In this document: in pieces, positions 8,252 to 16,718 of the stretch | Layout of the letters: each line of letters starts with the position of its first letter | How positions within the stretch are numbered: position 1 is the first letter of the stretch | Origin: JAZKDW01 sp040387375 | Lineage (GTDB): Bacteria; Pseudomonadota; Gammaproteobacteria; Burkholderiales; Burkholderiaceae_D | Length of the DNA: 27,838 nt | Assembly: GCA_040387375.1 (NCBI GenBank) | Contig: JAZKDW010000075.1 | Location: 1 to 27,838, forward strand | Direction of reading: 5' to 3' | The notes under the pieces: model-generated | The model's input: the letters and a program-made list of their open reading frames with translations, nothing else | Told to the model about the DNA's origin: nothing | Database searches by the model: none | Position numbers and translations under genes: made by a program

Positions 8252-9326
8252 CCTGCAAGCGCGCGCCACCCCGTCCCGCCTGATGTCCTATTTGTCGCCG
8301 CTGCTGGCGGTGCTCCTGACCACCATCTGCGGCGCGATCCTGTTTGCCGCGCTGGGCAAAGATCCGCTGGCCGGGCTGGCGGTATTTTTCTGGGAGCCGA
8401 TCAAGAACCTGCGCGGCTGGACCGAGATCGCGCTCAAGTGCACACCCTTGATCCTGTGCGCGATCGGTTATGCGGTTTGTTATCGCTCCGCCATCATGTC
8501 CATCGGCGCCGAAGGCATGCTGCTGGCCGGTGCGATAGCCGGCGGCGGTGTCGCGCTGGCGCTGGATAATGGCACTGTCGGCGGCGCCTTGGGCACTGGC
8601 GCCGGTGTCTTGTCGATCACGCTGGTGATCGTGGCCGGCATGCTGGGCGGCATGTTCTGGGCGGGCATCACCGCGCTGCTGAAGGACCGCTTCAACACCA
8701 ATGAAATCCTGGTGTCGCTGATGCTGGTCTATATCGCCGGACTGCTGCTGAGTTATCTGGTCACCGGCCCCTGGCGCGATCCGAAGGGTTTCAATTTTCC
8801 GCAATCCAGAATGTTTTCCAGCGACTTCCTGTTGCCGATCATGGTGCCCGGCACGCGGCTGAATCTGGGTTTCCTTTTTGCGTTGCTGGCGACGGGGGCT
8901 GCCTGGATATTCCTGTCGAAAAGCTTCAGCGGTTTTCGCCTGCAGGTCGGCGGCCTGGCGCCGCTGGCCGCGCGTTACGCCGGTTTTTCACAACGCAAGA
9001 CATTGTGGACAGCCTTGCTGATCAGTGGCGCCGCCGCCGGCCTGGCGGGTGTGATAGAAACCATCGGCCCGGTCGGCCAGCTGACGCCATCGATGTCGCC
9101 CGGATACGGCTTTGCCGCCATCATCGTCGCTTATGTCGGCCGCCTGCATCCGGTCGGCATCCTGTTCTCCAGTTTCATCATGGCGCTTTTTTATATCGGC
9201 GGTGAACTGGCGCAGTCGCGCCTCGGCCTGCCGAATGCGATCACCGGTGTGTTCCAGGGGATGTTGCTGTTCTTTTTGCTGGCTGCCGACGTGCTGATCG
9301 CTTACCGCATACGCTGGGGGAAATAG
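8244..9326 (+). CDS. ABC importer permease 1 (nucleoside type)
   Basis: A 360-residue inner-membrane permease of the BPD_transp_2 family (YufP-like). It begins with a transmembrane helix at about 17-37 and has about eight to ten hydrophobic segments. The block IMSIGAEGMLLAGAIAGGGVAL (near residue 85) is the conserved coupling region of this family, and DRFNTNEILVSLMLVYIAGLL is also typical. The start ATG lies inside the last codons of the ATPase gene (8-base overlap), so translation is coupled. It should form the channel heterodimer with the second permease two bases downstream. Substrate is inferred from the purine gene neighbourhood, not from the sequence itself. Confidence 0.9.
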   Translation: MLSLQARATPSRLMSYLSPLLAVLLTTICGAILFAALGKDPLAGLAVFFWEPIKNLRGWTEIALKCTPLILCAIGYAVCYRSAIMSIGAEGMLLAGAIAGGGVALALDNGTVGGALGTGAGVLSITLVIVAGMLGGMFWAGITALLKDRFNTNEILVSLMLVYIAGLLLSYLVTGPWRDPKGFNFPQSRMFSSDFLLPIMVPGTRLNLGFLFALLATGAAWIFLSKSFSGFRLQVGGLAPLAARYAGFSQRKTLWTALLISGAAAGLAGVIETIGPVGQLTPSMSPGYGFAAIIVAYVGRLHPVGILFSSFIMALFYIGGELAQSRLGLPNAITGVFQGMLLFFLLAADVLIAYRIRWGK

Positions 9327-9328
9327 TC

Positions 9329-10261
9329 TTGGATGCCTTCCTTTTTTTGCTGGCGCCCGCATTGGCCGCCACCATCAACGCCGGCACTCCGCTGATGCTG
9401 GCGGCGTTCGGCTTGCTGCTCAATGAAAAATCCGGGGTGCTCAATCTGGGCGCGGAAGGCATGATGCTGCTCGCCGCGATTGCCGGCTTTGCCGTCACGG
9501 TCGGCAGCGGCAGCGCGACTGCGGGTTTTGCGGCGGGAGCGCTGGCCGGCATGGCGGCGGCGGCATTTTTTGGCTGGATGGTGTTGTGGCTCGGTACCAA
9601 TCAATACGCGACCGGTCTGGCGCTGTCCATTTTCGGCGGCGGACTGTCCGCATTTGCCGGCATTCCCTACACCGGCATCAGCCTGCCCGCACTCAAGATG
9701 CCGATACCGTACCTGTCCGACATTCCATTCGCCGGCGACGTCTTGTTCAGACATCATCCGATGGTCTATCTCGCGCTGCTGCTATGTGCCGGCCTGGCCT
9801 GGTTCCTGACCAGGAGCCGCGCCGGGCTGGTGTTGCGCGCGGTGGGCGAGTCGCCTGAATCGGCGCATGCACTGGGTTACAACGTGCGTCTGATCCGCCT
9901 GGGCGCGGTGGTCTTCGGCGGCGCCTGCTGCGGCCTGGCGGGCGCCTACCTGGCGATCGTCTATACACCGATGTGGCAGGAAGGCATGACCGCGGGCAAA
10001 GGCTGGATCGCGCTGGCGCTGACTACTTTTGCCTGCTGGAAGCCGTGGCGTGTGGTGGCCGGCGCCTGGCTGTTTGGCGGCGTCACCATCCTGCAATTAA
10101 ACCTGCAGGGTCTCGGCGTCGACGTTGCCCCGCAAATCATGGCGATGCTGCCCTATGTCGCCACCATCGTCGTGCTGGCCCTGATATCACGCAATCCCCA
10201 CTGGATCAGATTGAATATTCCAGCGTCACTGGGGAAAAACTTCAACCCGGACAGCGGGTAA
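9329..10261 (+). CDS. ABC importer permease 2 (nucleoside type), TTG start
   Basis: A 310-residue permease (YufQ-like) that pairs with the preceding permease. The start is TTG at 9329: GGGGGA lies seven bases upstream, and no in-frame ATG occurs until after the first membrane helix. Family features are GVLNLGAEGMMLLAAIAGFAV (near 35-55), TNQYATGLALSIFGGGLSA and, late in the protein, VGESPESAHALGYNV. The latter is the cytoplasmic loop expected to contact the ATPase. About eight hydrophobic helices are visible. It follows the first permease with two bases between stop and start. After it come 90 non-coding bases before the binding-protein gene, so the lipoprotein may have extra or separate expression. 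Confidence 0.9.
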   Translation: MDAFLFLLAPALAATINAGTPLMLAAFGLLLNEKSGVLNLGAEGMMLLAAIAGFAVTVGSGSATAGFAAGALAGMAAAAFFGWMVLWLGTNQYATGLALSIFGGGLSAFAGIPYTGISLPALKMPIPYLSDIPFAGDVLFRHHPMVYLALLLCAGLAWFLTRSRAGLVLRAVGESPESAHALGYNVRLIRLGAVVFGGACCGLAGAYLAIVYTPMWQEGMTAGKGWIALALTTFACWKPWRVVAGAWLFGGVTILQLNLQGLGVDVAPQIMAMLPYVATIVVLALISRNPHWIRLNIPASLGKNFNPDSG

Positions 10262-10263
10262 AA

Positions 10264-10286
10264 AAAATTCAAAAATTCGAAAATTC
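10264..10286 (+). repeat. Three AAAATTC direct repeats, period 8
   Basis: AAAATTC occurs at 10264-10270, 10272-10278 and 10280-10286, immediately after the permease stop and 66 bases before the lipoprotein start. The spacing is an exact eight bases. It could be an RNA stability or translation element, a protein-binding array or simple low-complexity sequence. Confidence 0.4.
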
Positions 10287-10351
10287 GGCCGGCTATCCGC
10301 ACAGCTGGTCACATCGCAGTCTCATCATTGTTTTACTTTTTGGGGAAGCTC

Positions 10352-11497
10352 ATGTTGGATTTCAAGAAACGAAGTGTATTAAAAACCGGATTGCTGGTAG
10401 CCGCGTCCGCCCTCCTGTTTACCGCCTGCGGCAAAAAAGAAGAAGTGAAACCGGCCGCCTCCGCCCCCGCTGCAGCGCCGGCTGCCGCCAAGGCGGAGCC
10501 ATTGAAAGTGGCTTTTGTGTATGTCGGCCCGGTGGGCGACGCCGGATGGACCTTCGCGCATGACAATGGCAGGAAAGCCGCCGAAGCCTTTTTCGGCGAC
10601 AAGATCAAAACCACCTTTGTCGAAAAAGTGCCCGAGGGCCCGGATGCAGAGCGCGTCTTTCGCGACCTCGCAGTCCAGGGAAACAAGCTGATCTATGGCA
10701 CCTCGTTCGGCTTCATGGAACCGATGCTGAAAGTCGCGAAGGAATTTCCGGATGTGAAATTCGAACATGCAACCGGCTACAAGACCGCGCCCAACCTCGC
10801 TGTATATGAAACCAAGACATTCGAAGGCGCATATCTGGCAGGCATCGTCGCCGGCAAGATGACCAAGACCAACAAGCTCGGCCTGGTCGGCTCATTCCCG
10901 ATTCCTGAAGTCATTCGCAACATCAATGCGTTCACGCTCGGCGCGCAATCGGTTAATCCGAAGGTGACAACACGCGCGGTCTGGATTTCGTCATGGTTCG
11001 ATCCCGCCAAGGAACGTGATGCCGCGATGACGATGATCGGCCAGGGAGTCGATGTGCTGATCCAGAACACCGATTCACCGGCGACCTTGCAGGCGGCCGA
11101 GGAAAAAGGCGTCCATGCATTTGGCTGGAATTCCGACATGTCGGCATTTGGGCCGAAGGCACATCTGGCCTCCGCCATCATCAAGTGGGAACCGTACTAC
11201 AAAAAATCGATCCAGTCAGCGCTGGACGGCAGCTGGAAATCCGACATCGCCTGGTGGGGCATCAAGGAAGACTCGATGGACCTGGCAAACCTGAATGCGG
11301 TGTTACCGGATGATGTGAAAAAACTTGTCGCCGATAAAAAAGCGGGACTGGCCGCTGGAACTGCGAGTGTTTTTGCGGGGCCGATCCTGGATCAATCCGG
11401 CAAGGAAATCATCGCCGCCGGCAAGGAAGCCGACATTGCGATGATGAAAAGCATGAATTTTTATGTCAAGGGGGTTGAAGGTTCGATTCCCAAATAA
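10352..11497 (+). CDS. BMP-family substrate-binding lipoprotein of the ABC importer
   Basis: This periplasmic binding lipoprotein of the basic-membrane-protein/PnrA family captures substrate for the adjacent transporter. The ATG at 10352 is preferred over the in-frame TTG at 10328 because GGGGA precedes it and it gives a clean signal sequence. Residues 5-25 (KKRSVLKTGLLVAASALLF) lead to the lipobox LFTAC with lipidated Cys26, followed by an Ala/Pro linker (about 30-50). The mature domain starts KVAFVYVGPVGDAGWTFAHDNGRK, the hallmark of BMP proteins, and includes GTSFGFMEPMLKVAKEFPDVKFEHATGYK and YLAGIVAGKMTKTNKLGLVGSFPIPEV. The 381-aa length is normal. PnrA-type proteins bind purine nucleosides, which agrees with the surrounding purine catabolic genes. 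A strong terminator follows at 11574. Confidence 0.92.
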   Translation: MLDFKKRSVLKTGLLVAASALLFTACGKKEEVKPAASAPAAAPAAAKAEPLKVAFVYVGPVGDAGWTFAHDNGRKAAEAFFGDKIKTTFVEKVPEGPDAERVFRDLAVQGNKLIYGTSFGFMEPMLKVAKEFPDVKFEHATGYKTAPNLAVYETKTFEGAYLAGIVAGKMTKTNKLGLVGSFPIPEVIRNINAFTLGAQSVNPKVTTRAVWISSWFDPAKERDAAMTMIGQGVDVLIQNTDSPATLQAAEEKGVHAFGWNSDMSAFGPKAHLASAIIKWEPYYKKSIQSALDGSWKSDIAWWGIKEDSMDLANLNAVLPDDVKKLVADKKAGLAAGTASVFAGPILDQSGKEIIAAGKEADIAMMKSMNFYVKGVEGSIPK

Positions 11498-11573
11498 GGC
11501 TTGAGGCCGCGCCATCGCGCAAGGCTGGAAACCTGCACGGATACGGGCATGGAACAGACCCATGTTCGGAACG

Positions 11574-11601
11574 AAAAAAACCTGCCGAAGCAGGTTTTTT
11601 T
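11574..11601. terminator. Bidirectional intrinsic terminator
   Basis: Seven A residues, CCTGC, loop CGAA, GCAGG and seven T residues form a perfectly symmetrical hairpin. It reads as an intrinsic terminator on both strands. It ends the plus-strand ABC operon (stop at 11497) and the minus-strand PEP-CTERM gene (stop at 11615), which converge on it. Confidence 0.92.
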
Positions 11602-11614
11602 CTGGCGCTTCCGA

Positions 11615-12166
11615 TTACTGCATGCGCTTGCGCGAGACGCCAAGGCCAAACAGGCCAAGTCCGAAAAGCGCGATCGTCAATGGCTCGGGAACAGCGGCGA
11701 CCGCAGCCGGAACAATCGCTGCCTCGATTGTTGATACGGACAGCACCGAGTCGGCAAAAGAGAAATTGCCGTTTGTTGAACTGACCGTTACGTTAAGCAA
11801 GCCATCACTCTGCAAATCCAGCAGAGAAGCGGCATTCAAAATCACGATCGACAATTCCCCATCTCCCCCCGGGACGTTCGTATCAATACTGATCTGGCCC
11901 GCCAGACCGATCGAAAACTGATAGGTTTCGTTGGCGCCGCTCGGGTCGGTCAAATGAAAGGTCAGGGTTCCGCCTGCGGCAAGCGGCGTGCCCAGTACAT
12001 ATCCGTCTTCAGCAATATTATGCGTATAAGTATACGAGCTGGACGTCGTGATCGGCCGATCAACCGGGTTAACCGTATCCGTGATGATTGCCGCATGCGC
12101 TGCGGCGATGAATCCAAAACTTGCCAGCAAACCCATGATGGGCAGAACTTTTTTAGCGATGTTCAT
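11615..12166 (-). CDS. PEP-CTERM sorting-domain protein
   Basis: A 183-residue exported protein with an N-terminal signal peptide (1-26, MNIAKKVLPIMGLLASFGF to AHA) and a C-terminal PEP-CTERM tripartite tail. The tail is VPEP at about 159-162, a Gly/Leu-rich membrane helix (TIALFGLGLFGLGV) and basic SRKRMQ. This is the signal for processing by an exosortase (EpsH/XrtA type), linked in the literature to exopolysaccharide and floc formation. The middle (27-155) is Thr/Ser-rich beta-type sequence with no recognised enzyme domain, consistent with a surface or matrix protein. No exosortase is encoded in this window. A sigma-54-type promoter lies 76 bases upstream, and the gene stands alone between the terminator and the Wsp operon. 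AGGGAAAA about seven bases before the ATG is an acceptable ribosome binding site. Confidence 0.9.
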   Translation of the reverse strand: MNIAKKVLPIMGLLASFGFIAAAHAAIITDTVNPVDRPITTSSSYTYTHNIAEDGYVLGTPLAAGGTLTFHLTDPSGANETYQFSIGLAGQISIDTNVPGGDGELSIVILNAASLLDLQSDGLLNVTVSSTNGNFSFADSVLSVSTIEAAIVPAAVAAVPEPLTIALFGLGLFGLGVSRKRMQ

Positions 12167-12241
12167 TTTTATATTTTCCCTGATTATTTTTAGCTACCGG
12201 CTCAGTCGAGTGACTATTATTTTTCATTACTACCCTCTATA

Positions 12242-12257
12242 AGCACTTATCATGCCA
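12242..12257 (-). promoter_or_regulatory. Putative sigma-54 (RpoN) promoter of the PEP-CTERM gene
   Basis: On the minus strand the sequence TGGCATG-ATAA-GTGCT matches the -24/-12 consensus TGGCACG-N4-TTGCW at all but two positions. The key GG and GC dinucleotides are ten bases apart as required. Transcription would start near 12230, leaving a leader of about 65 bases. A TTTCC-N9-GGAAA inverted repeat at 12310-12328, about 55 bases upstream, could be an enhancer-binding site (weak). Published work links PEP-CTERM gene expression to RpoN with the PrsK/PrsR two-component system, so the placement makes sense. Confidence 0.7.
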
Positions 12258-12382
12258 AATATAAATAGCCTTAATAAACAATAGGTTAACCTTTATTTTC
12301 TACGATTTATTTCCCCAGTGTAAGGAAACCCGACAAATGCATGGCGCACTGTCACCGGTCCAGGTTGCGCAAAAATCCATGC

Positions 12383-13405
12383 TCATCCGACCACCGAGAT
12401 CCGGTTCTTGCCGCTGTTCTTGGCCAGGTACAAACCCCTGTCAGCGATCTCGATGAGTCGTGTTACCGCATCGTTTTGCTGCGGCACCAGCGTGGCGCAA
12501 CCGCCGCTGACGGTCAACCAGTCACCGGTAGACGACGGCTCATGCGGTATACGCAAGTCTTCCACTGCGCGCCGCGCTTTCTCACCGACCAGGCGCGCCC
12601 CGCCGGGTGTGGTGGCCGGCAGGATGATGGCGAACTCCTCGCCACCAAAACGTGCGGCCAGGTCAGCCGGACGCTGCGAACTTCCATCCAGGGCGGCGGC
12701 CACCGCGCGCAGCACCTCATCGCCAGCGACATGACCGAAGGTGTCGTTATACAGCTTGAAGTTGTCGATATCGAGCAGCATCAGCGATAGCGGCGTCTGT
12801 TCGCGCCGTGCCCGCTTCCATTCGGCCGCCAGGTATTCATCGAAATAGCGGCGGTTGGCAATCCCGGTCAGGCCATCGGTATTGGTCAGGCGCTGCAATT
12901 CGAGATTGCTCTGCTGGAGTTTCTGCTGGCTTTCGCGCAAGGCTTTATACGCGGCGTTGCGTTGCAAAAGATTGATATAGGAACGCGAGTGGTGGCGGAT
13001 GCGCGCGATCAGTTCGATCGTGTCCGGCAGTTTGACCAGATAGTCATTCACCCCTGCGGCGAAGGCGGCACTCTTGATCGCCGGATCGTCCTTGGTTGAA
13101 AGGACGATGACCGGGATATCGCGCGTCGCCGGGTTGAGCCGGTACTGGCGCACCAGCGACAAACCATCGACACCAGGCATCACCAGGTCTTGCAGGATCA
13201 CGGTGGGCCGGGTTTGTTCGGCCAGCCTGATGGCGTCGTCGGCCCGCGAGCAAAAATGGAAGTCGATGTTTGGCTGCGTGAGCAGCGCGCGCCGGATCGC
13301 TTCCCCCACCATGACCTGATCGTCCACCAGCAAGACCATCATCTTGTAATCGTCGGCCGGCAATTCGAGCGCGCCGCCAACATTTTCTGCCGTTATTGAT
13401 TCCAT
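12383..13405 (-). CDS. wspR: Response-regulator diguanylate cyclase WspR
   Basis: WspR makes cyclic di-GMP when its receiver domain is phosphorylated by WspE. Residues 22-140 are the receiver with Asp73 (VILQDLVMPGVDG) as phospho-acceptor and Lys125 in the DYLVKLP loop. A coiled-coil linker (about 141-175) leads to the GGDEF domain (176-340). The active-site motif is GGEEF (254-258), fully conserved, with an I-site RPAD (245-248) five residues upstream, so the enzyme should be active and product-inhibited. The length (340) and domain order match Pseudomonas WspR. The start overlaps the wspF stop by 13 bases, so it is cotranslated as the last gene of the operon. No clear terminator follows. 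Confidence 0.94.
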   Translation of the reverse strand: MESITAENVGGALELPADDYKMMVLLVDDQVMVGEAIRRALLTQPNIDFHFCSRADDAIRLAEQTRPTVILQDLVMPGVDGLSLVRQYRLNPATRDIPVIVLSTKDDPAIKSAAFAAGVNDYLVKLPDTIELIARIRHHSRSYINLLQRNAAYKALRESQQKLQQSNLELQRLTNTDGLTGIANRRYFDEYLAAEWKRARREQTPLSLMLLDIDNFKLYNDTFGHVAGDEVLRAVAAALDGSSQRPADLAARFGGEEFAIILPATTPGGARLVGEKARRAVEDLRIPHEPSSTGDWLTVSGGCATLVPQQNDAVTRLIEIADRGLYLAKNSGKNRISVVG

Positions 13406-14448
13406 AATTCACTGCTCCTGTTGCGCATGTAAGGCAGCGCGCTGATCAATTTCTGTGCAATCGTGCCGACCGGCAGGATTTCCACTGCGGCATCCAGCGC
13501 CGCTGCCGCCTTCGGCATGCCGTACACCGCGCTCGAACCGCGATCTTGCGCAATGGTGTGGCAACCCTGGTCGCGCATCGCTTTCAGGCCCTGCGCGCCA
13601 TCCCGGCCCATGCCGGTGAGGAGGACGCCGACCGCACGTCCGCGCCACCACTGAACCACACTATGGAAAAATACATCGACCGACGGATGATAAGGGTTGT
13701 CCACCGGATCTTGCGTATAGCCAAGGCGGTCGCCGCTCTTCAGCCGCAGATGGAGATCGGTGCCGGCGACCAGCACGGTTCCCGCCAGCGGCTGATCGCC
13801 TTCGACGGCGAGCCGTACCGTCAGCGCGCATTGTTCATCGAGCCATCCGGCCAGGCCCGCGGCGAAGCTTTGATCGATGTGCTGGACCACCACCAGCGCC
13901 GCCGGGAAATCCGCCGGCAGCCCCGCCAGCACGGTGGCCAGCGCCGCCGGTCCTCCGGCCGATGCGCCGATTGCGACCAATGGTGTCGAGGCATCGAAGA
14001 CTGCCTGTTGCGCAATTTGCGTGGCCACATGGCGGCGGTCGCTACCGCGGTGGTCGCTGCCGCGCCGCTCGATCGCGTCTATTTTCGCCAGCAGCGGCGC
14101 GGCGCTCTTGTTCAAATCGCCATTCCCCAGTGACGGCGTATCAACCGCGTCCAGCGCCCCGGCTCCCATCGCGTCATAGACGCGCCAGGCATGCACGCCC
14201 ACATCGACGGTGACCACCAGGATCGGGCATGGTGTCTTCTGCATGATATGCCGCGTCGCTTCAACCCCGTCCATATTCGGCATCACCAGATCCATCAGCA
14301 CCAGGTCGGGCGTCTGCCACGCGCACAGCTTCACCGCATCCTCGCCATCCGTAGCAACCCAGATAACCTGATGGTCCGGCCGCGTGGCAAGTGCACGTCG
14401 CAGCATTTCCACTGCCATTGGCAAATCATTGACAATGCCGATTTTCAT
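13393..14448 (-). CDS. wspF: CheB-type protein-glutamate methylesterase WspF
   Basis: WspF removes methyl groups from the receptor WspA and so dampens signalling. Its loss in pseudomonads locks the system on and produces wrinkled colonies (family knowledge). The receiver domain occupies about 1-120 with phospho-acceptor Asp53 (LVLMDLVMPNMDG). The esterase domain (about 155-340) shows the nucleophile in AIGASAGGPAAL, the His in VVQHID and the Asp in GMGRDGAQGLKAM. All three catalytic residues are therefore present. The start overlaps the wspE stop by four bases (ATGA). At 351 residues the length is normal. Confidence 0.94.
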   Translation of the reverse strand: MKIGIVNDLPMAVEMLRRALATRPDHQVIWVATDGEDAVKLCAWQTPDLVLMDLVMPNMDGVEATRHIMQKTPCPILVVTVDVGVHAWRVYDAMGAGALDAVDTPSLGNGDLNKSAAPLLAKIDAIERRGSDHRGSDRRHVATQIAQQAVFDASTPLVAIGASAGGPAALATVLAGLPADFPAALVVVQHIDQSFAAGLAGWLDEQCALTVRLAVEGDQPLAGTVLVAGTDLHLRLKSGDRLGYTQDPVDNPYHPSVDVFFHSVVQWWRGRAVGVLLTGMGRDGAQGLKAMRDQGCHTIAQDRGSSAVYGMPKAAAALDAAVEILPVGTIAQKLISALPYMRNRSSELWNQ

Positions 14449-16718
14449 GCTTCCGCCTCTCCGATCAGGTCCAGCACCGCCTGCAGCAGGCTCGCGTCGT
14501 CGAAGCTGCCCTTGGCAAAATAATAATCCGCGCCCGCATCCAGTCCGCGCTGCCGGTCCGCTTCGCGATCCTTGTACGATACGATCATGACCGGCATGGA
14601 TTTCATGGTCGGGTCTTTCTTGATCAAGCTGACCAGTTCGATACCATCCATGCGCGGCATGTCGATGTCGGTGACGACCAGATCGAAGGCCTCCGTGCGC
14701 AGCGCATTCCAGCCATCCATGCCATCGACGGCGACGCTGACATCGTAGCCGCGATTGCCCAGAATCTTGCGTTCGAGTTCGCGCACCGTCAGCGAGTCGT
14801 CGACCACCAGGATGCGCTTGCGCTGGCGGACCTGGCCGCCGGCGGCGCCGTGCTGCACCTTGTCGAGGCGGCCGGCGGAAACCAGCTTTTCCACCGAACG
14901 CCGCATATCATCCACATCCACGATCAGCACCGGCGTGCCATCCTCCATCAGCGCACCGGCCGCGATATCCTTGATCTTGCCCAGGCGCGCATCGAGCTTC
15001 TGCACTACCAGCATGCGTTCGCCGATAAAACGCTCCACCACCAGCCCATAGGTGTGTTCCTGTTCACCGATCACAACCACCGGAACAGTTTCGCCGGCCG
15101 GCATTGCGGCGCCGCTCTGCAGTATTTGGCGCGCCGTGACCAGTCCGATCTGGCGCCCCTCGAATGAAAAATGCTGATGCCCTTCGAGCAATTCGATCTG
15201 ATCCCGGCGCAATTCCAGCGTGCGCCTGACATAGGCTAGCGGGAACGCATAAGGTTCTCCGCCGATCGCGACCAGCAGACTGCGGATTACCGAGCGTGTC
15301 AGCGGAAGCTGTAACTGCAGGCGTGTTCCCTGCCCGGCTTCGGTGGAAATCCGGATCTTGCCGCGCACCTGTTTGAGCATGTCGGCGACGACATCCAGGC
15401 CGACGCCGCGGCCGGAAATCTCGGTCACCGTGTCACGCGTGGTGAAGTTGGGCAGCAGCAGGAACTCCAGCAACTCATCTTCACTCATCCGCGTCACCGT
15501 GTCGCGGTTGGCCAGGTTGCGCTGCACGATGGTGTCGCGCAAGCGGTCAAGGTCGATGCCGGCGCCATCATCGGTGATATTGATCTGCAACATGCCGGCG
15601 CTGTGCCGCGCTTCCAGCTTGATCACACCTTCGTCCCGCTTGCCGGCAGCACGCCGCTGCTCCGCCGTTTCGATACCGTGATCGACTGCGTTGCGCAACA
15701 TGTGGCCTAGCGGCGCGTCGAGCTTTTCCAGTATGTCGCGATCGATCGGCGTGGCGTGGCCGACGATGTCGAGCCTGACTTGCTTGCCCAGCGAACGGCC
15801 GAGGTCGCGCACCATCCGGGCATGGCCGGCTATGCCATCGGAAAACGGGCACATGCGGCAGGCCAGGGCTTCGTCGTACAGGCGCTGCGACAGGTTAACC
15901 GAACGACGGTCGAAGATTTCCAGTTCTGCCAACTGGTCCGACAGCATGTGCTGGCACTCCCCCAGCTGGCGGCGCACCTCGTCCAGTGCGGCCCGGGTTT
16001 GCTCATCCAGCGCAAGAGCGGACAATCCATCATGCAATTTATCCAGCGAGCGCCCGCTGCTGCGCTGCATGCGCTTCAGACGCAGCATCGATTCGGCGAA
16101 GGGCTTGAGCCAGCGCGATTCGACCAGCGATTCGCCGGACAGGCTCAGCAAGCGGTTCAGATTGCCGGCCGAGACCCGCAATACCCGGTCCGGATGATCA
16201 TGACCGGGTTCACTCCTGGCCGGCGCCTCGATCTCCGGAAGTTTGATGCTTGCGGCAGCCACCGGCCGCACGACCTCGATCGCCGCCGGCACGACAGACG
16301 GGATGCGCGGCTGCGTCAGGCTGTCTTGCAACAGCGCCAGGAAGGCGTCGACCTGCGGCCGCCCGGCCTGCTCGCCCCAGCTGGCATCATTGTCAGGCGG
16401 ATTGGCGATTTTTGTCAGCAGGTCGGCCCCACGCAGCAGCGCATCGATCCGTTCCACGCCCAGCACCAGGTCGCCGTGCTGGGCGGCGACGAAACAGTCT
16501 TCCATCACATGCGCCACGTCCACCCCGGCCTGCAGTCCGATGATGCGGGCCGCGCCCTTCATCGAGTGCACTGCGCGCATGCACGCCTCCAGCTGGTCGG
16601 AGGCATCCGGCGTGCGTTCCAGCGCCAGCAAGCCCGCGTTCAACGCCTGCACCTGGATCTCCGCTTCCTGGCGGAACAGGTCGAGCATGGACATCTGGCT
16701 GAGATCGTCCGAATTCAT
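14445..16718 (-). CDS. wspE: Hybrid CheA-type histidine kinase WspE
   Basis: WspE is the central kinase of the Wsp array and phosphorylates WspR and WspF. The N-terminal Hpt domain carries the phospho-acceptor His51 in RAVHSMKGAARIIG. A dimerisation/linker region (about 180-320) precedes the ATPase domain with LGHMLRNAVDHGIE (N box), ITDDGAGIDLDRL (G1) and SGRGVGLDVV (G2). A CheW-like regulatory domain follows (about 480-615). The protein ends in a receiver domain (about 630-750) starting RILVVDDSLTVREL, with acceptor Asp in VVTDIDMPRMDG. This CheA-plus-receiver architecture distinguishes WspE from flagellar CheA. The start overlaps the wspD stop as ATGA. All catalytic boxes appear intact, and the 757 aa length is as expected. 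Confidence 0.94.
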   Translation of the reverse strand: MNSDDLSQMSMLDLFRQEAEIQVQALNAGLLALERTPDASDQLEACMRAVHSMKGAARIIGLQAGVDVAHVMEDCFVAAQHGDLVLGVERIDALLRGADLLTKIANPPDNDASWGEQAGRPQVDAFLALLQDSLTQPRIPSVVPAAIEVVRPVAAASIKLPEIEAPARSEPGHDHPDRVLRVSAGNLNRLLSLSGESLVESRWLKPFAESMLRLKRMQRSSGRSLDKLHDGLSALALDEQTRAALDEVRRQLGECQHMLSDQLAELEIFDRRSVNLSQRLYDEALACRMCPFSDGIAGHARMVRDLGRSLGKQVRLDIVGHATPIDRDILEKLDAPLGHMLRNAVDHGIETAEQRRAAGKRDEGVIKLEARHSAGMLQINITDDGAGIDLDRLRDTIVQRNLANRDTVTRMSEDELLEFLLLPNFTTRDTVTEISGRGVGLDVVADMLKQVRGKIRISTEAGQGTRLQLQLPLTRSVIRSLLVAIGGEPYAFPLAYVRRTLELRRDQIELLEGHQHFSFEGRQIGLVTARQILQSGAAMPAGETVPVVVIGEQEHTYGLVVERFIGERMLVVQKLDARLGKIKDIAAGALMEDGTPVLIVDVDDMRRSVEKLVSAGRLDKVQHGAAGGQVRQRKRILVVDDSLTVRELERKILGNRGYDVSVAVDGMDGWNALRTEAFDLVVTDIDMPRMDGIELVSLIKKDPTMKSMPVMIVSYKDREADRQRGLDAGADYYFAKGSFDDASLLQAVLDLIGEAEA

